Origin: Platerodrilus igneus
Lineage: Eukaryota > Arthropoda > Insecta > Coleoptera > Lycidae
Assembly: GCA_036346225.1 (NCBI GenBank)
Contig: JARFIW010001480.1
Span: forward strand, 8,277,001 to 8,341,000
Length of the DNA stretch: 64,000 nt
Direction of reading: 5' to 3'
Both the position numbers and the translations under genes were made by a program. The notes below the pieces were generated by a model. That model was not told the DNA's origin, did not search any database, and was given only the letters and a program-made list of their open reading frames with translations. This document shows, piece after piece, positions 63,868 through 64,000 of this stretch; the stretch's first letter is position 1, and every line of letters begins with the position of its first letter.

Positions 63868-64000
63868 ATTTATAGGCCTGTACTCTTCGCATTTCTTTGT
63901 TGATACTACTTTTGAATTGGTGTAATTGTTGATATCTTTAAGTCCTTGGGCACAATACCATGCATAAGAGACATATTTATTATGTTTAGTAGCAGATAAC

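Larger units (their letters stand above)
62462..64000 (-). mobile_element. Non-LTR retrotransposon (Jockey-like), 3' part, runs off window
   Basis: The run of T at 62462-62471 is the poly(A) tail of a minus-strand element. Upstream in its sense lie about 1.4 kb of reverse transcriptase in two large pieces with one frameshift (about 63500-63600). The 5' part, including any endonuclease, would lie beyond 64000. It inserted into the end of an LTR-like repeat. Confidence 0.8.

Noticed and set aside
1..64000. CRISPR arrays, bacterial operons, rRNA genes
   Set aside because: None seen; the DNA is eukaryotic with spliced genes and retroelements.

Overview
The window is nuclear DNA of an animal, almost certainly an insect. 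It is AT-rich, has spliced genes with GT-AG introns, and carries a dense, nested load of arthropod-type transposable elements. The species cannot be fixed from the sequence. The only host gene I can name is the 3' half of stum (SPEC3/Stum family membrane protein), on the + strand. Its five recognisable exons are at 27616-28002, 38999-39089, 39138-39264, 50305-50499 and 50562-50671; reading phase is kept at every junction and they give 302 residues to the stop. Its two long introns (about 11 kb each) are filled with transposons.

Layout. 1-4690: AT-rich non-coding DNA with one small repeat array. 4690-9390: a degenerate R1-clade-like non-LTR retrotransposon, then a second truncated copy (9440-9950) and a Ty3/gypsy integrase scrap (9951-10170). 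10549-18374: a hAT transposon with matching terminal inverted repeats and an 8-bp target duplication. It is invaded by a minus-strand Helentron-like remnant (repeat protein, endonuclease, OTU protease), itself interrupted by an LTR-like repeat. 19.8-27.5 kb: an errantivirus-like env fragment (minus) split by a Ty3/gypsy element (20698-26125). 27.6-28.0 kb: stum exon. 30.0-30.5 kb: tRNA-derived SINE. 30.5-38.1 kb: a second errantivirus-like env (+) split by a BEL/Pao element (31404-36948). 38.3-38.85 kb: Tc1/mariner-like remnant. 39.0-39.3 kb: two stum exons. 39.6-46.6 kb: Maverick/Polinton sequence in two opposed orientations (ATPase, PY-like, integrase, PX-like, adenain-type protease, minor and major capsid), with a solo LTR inside the ATPase. 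46.6-50.2 kb: microsatellites, a hairpin repeat and a decayed transposon ORF. 50.3-50.9 kb: last stum exons and 3' end. 52508-59037: a young full-length Ty3/gypsy element. 60.8-61.7 kb: a second Maverick lineage. 61.9-62.46 kb: another LTR-like repeat. 62.46-64 kb: a minus-strand non-LTR reverse transcriptase running off the window.

Most notable: the Ty3/gypsy family (full copy 52508-59037, rearranged copy 20698-26125) carries, at the C-terminus of its Pol reading frame, a captured macrodomain of the OARD1/TARG1 ADP-ribosyl hydrolase type followed by a CCCH zinc finger. In the full copy this module is the longest intact part. The lysine and aspartate used by TARG1 are present at the family's spacing of 41 residues, and the reading frame ends inside the 3' LTR at its TATA box. 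The older copy has the same module, so it is a family trait. All three insertions of this family here have an ATAT target duplication.

Limits: motif reading was by eye. No database search, alignment score or dating was computed. Most transposon genes are broken by frameshifts and are described as pseudogenes.
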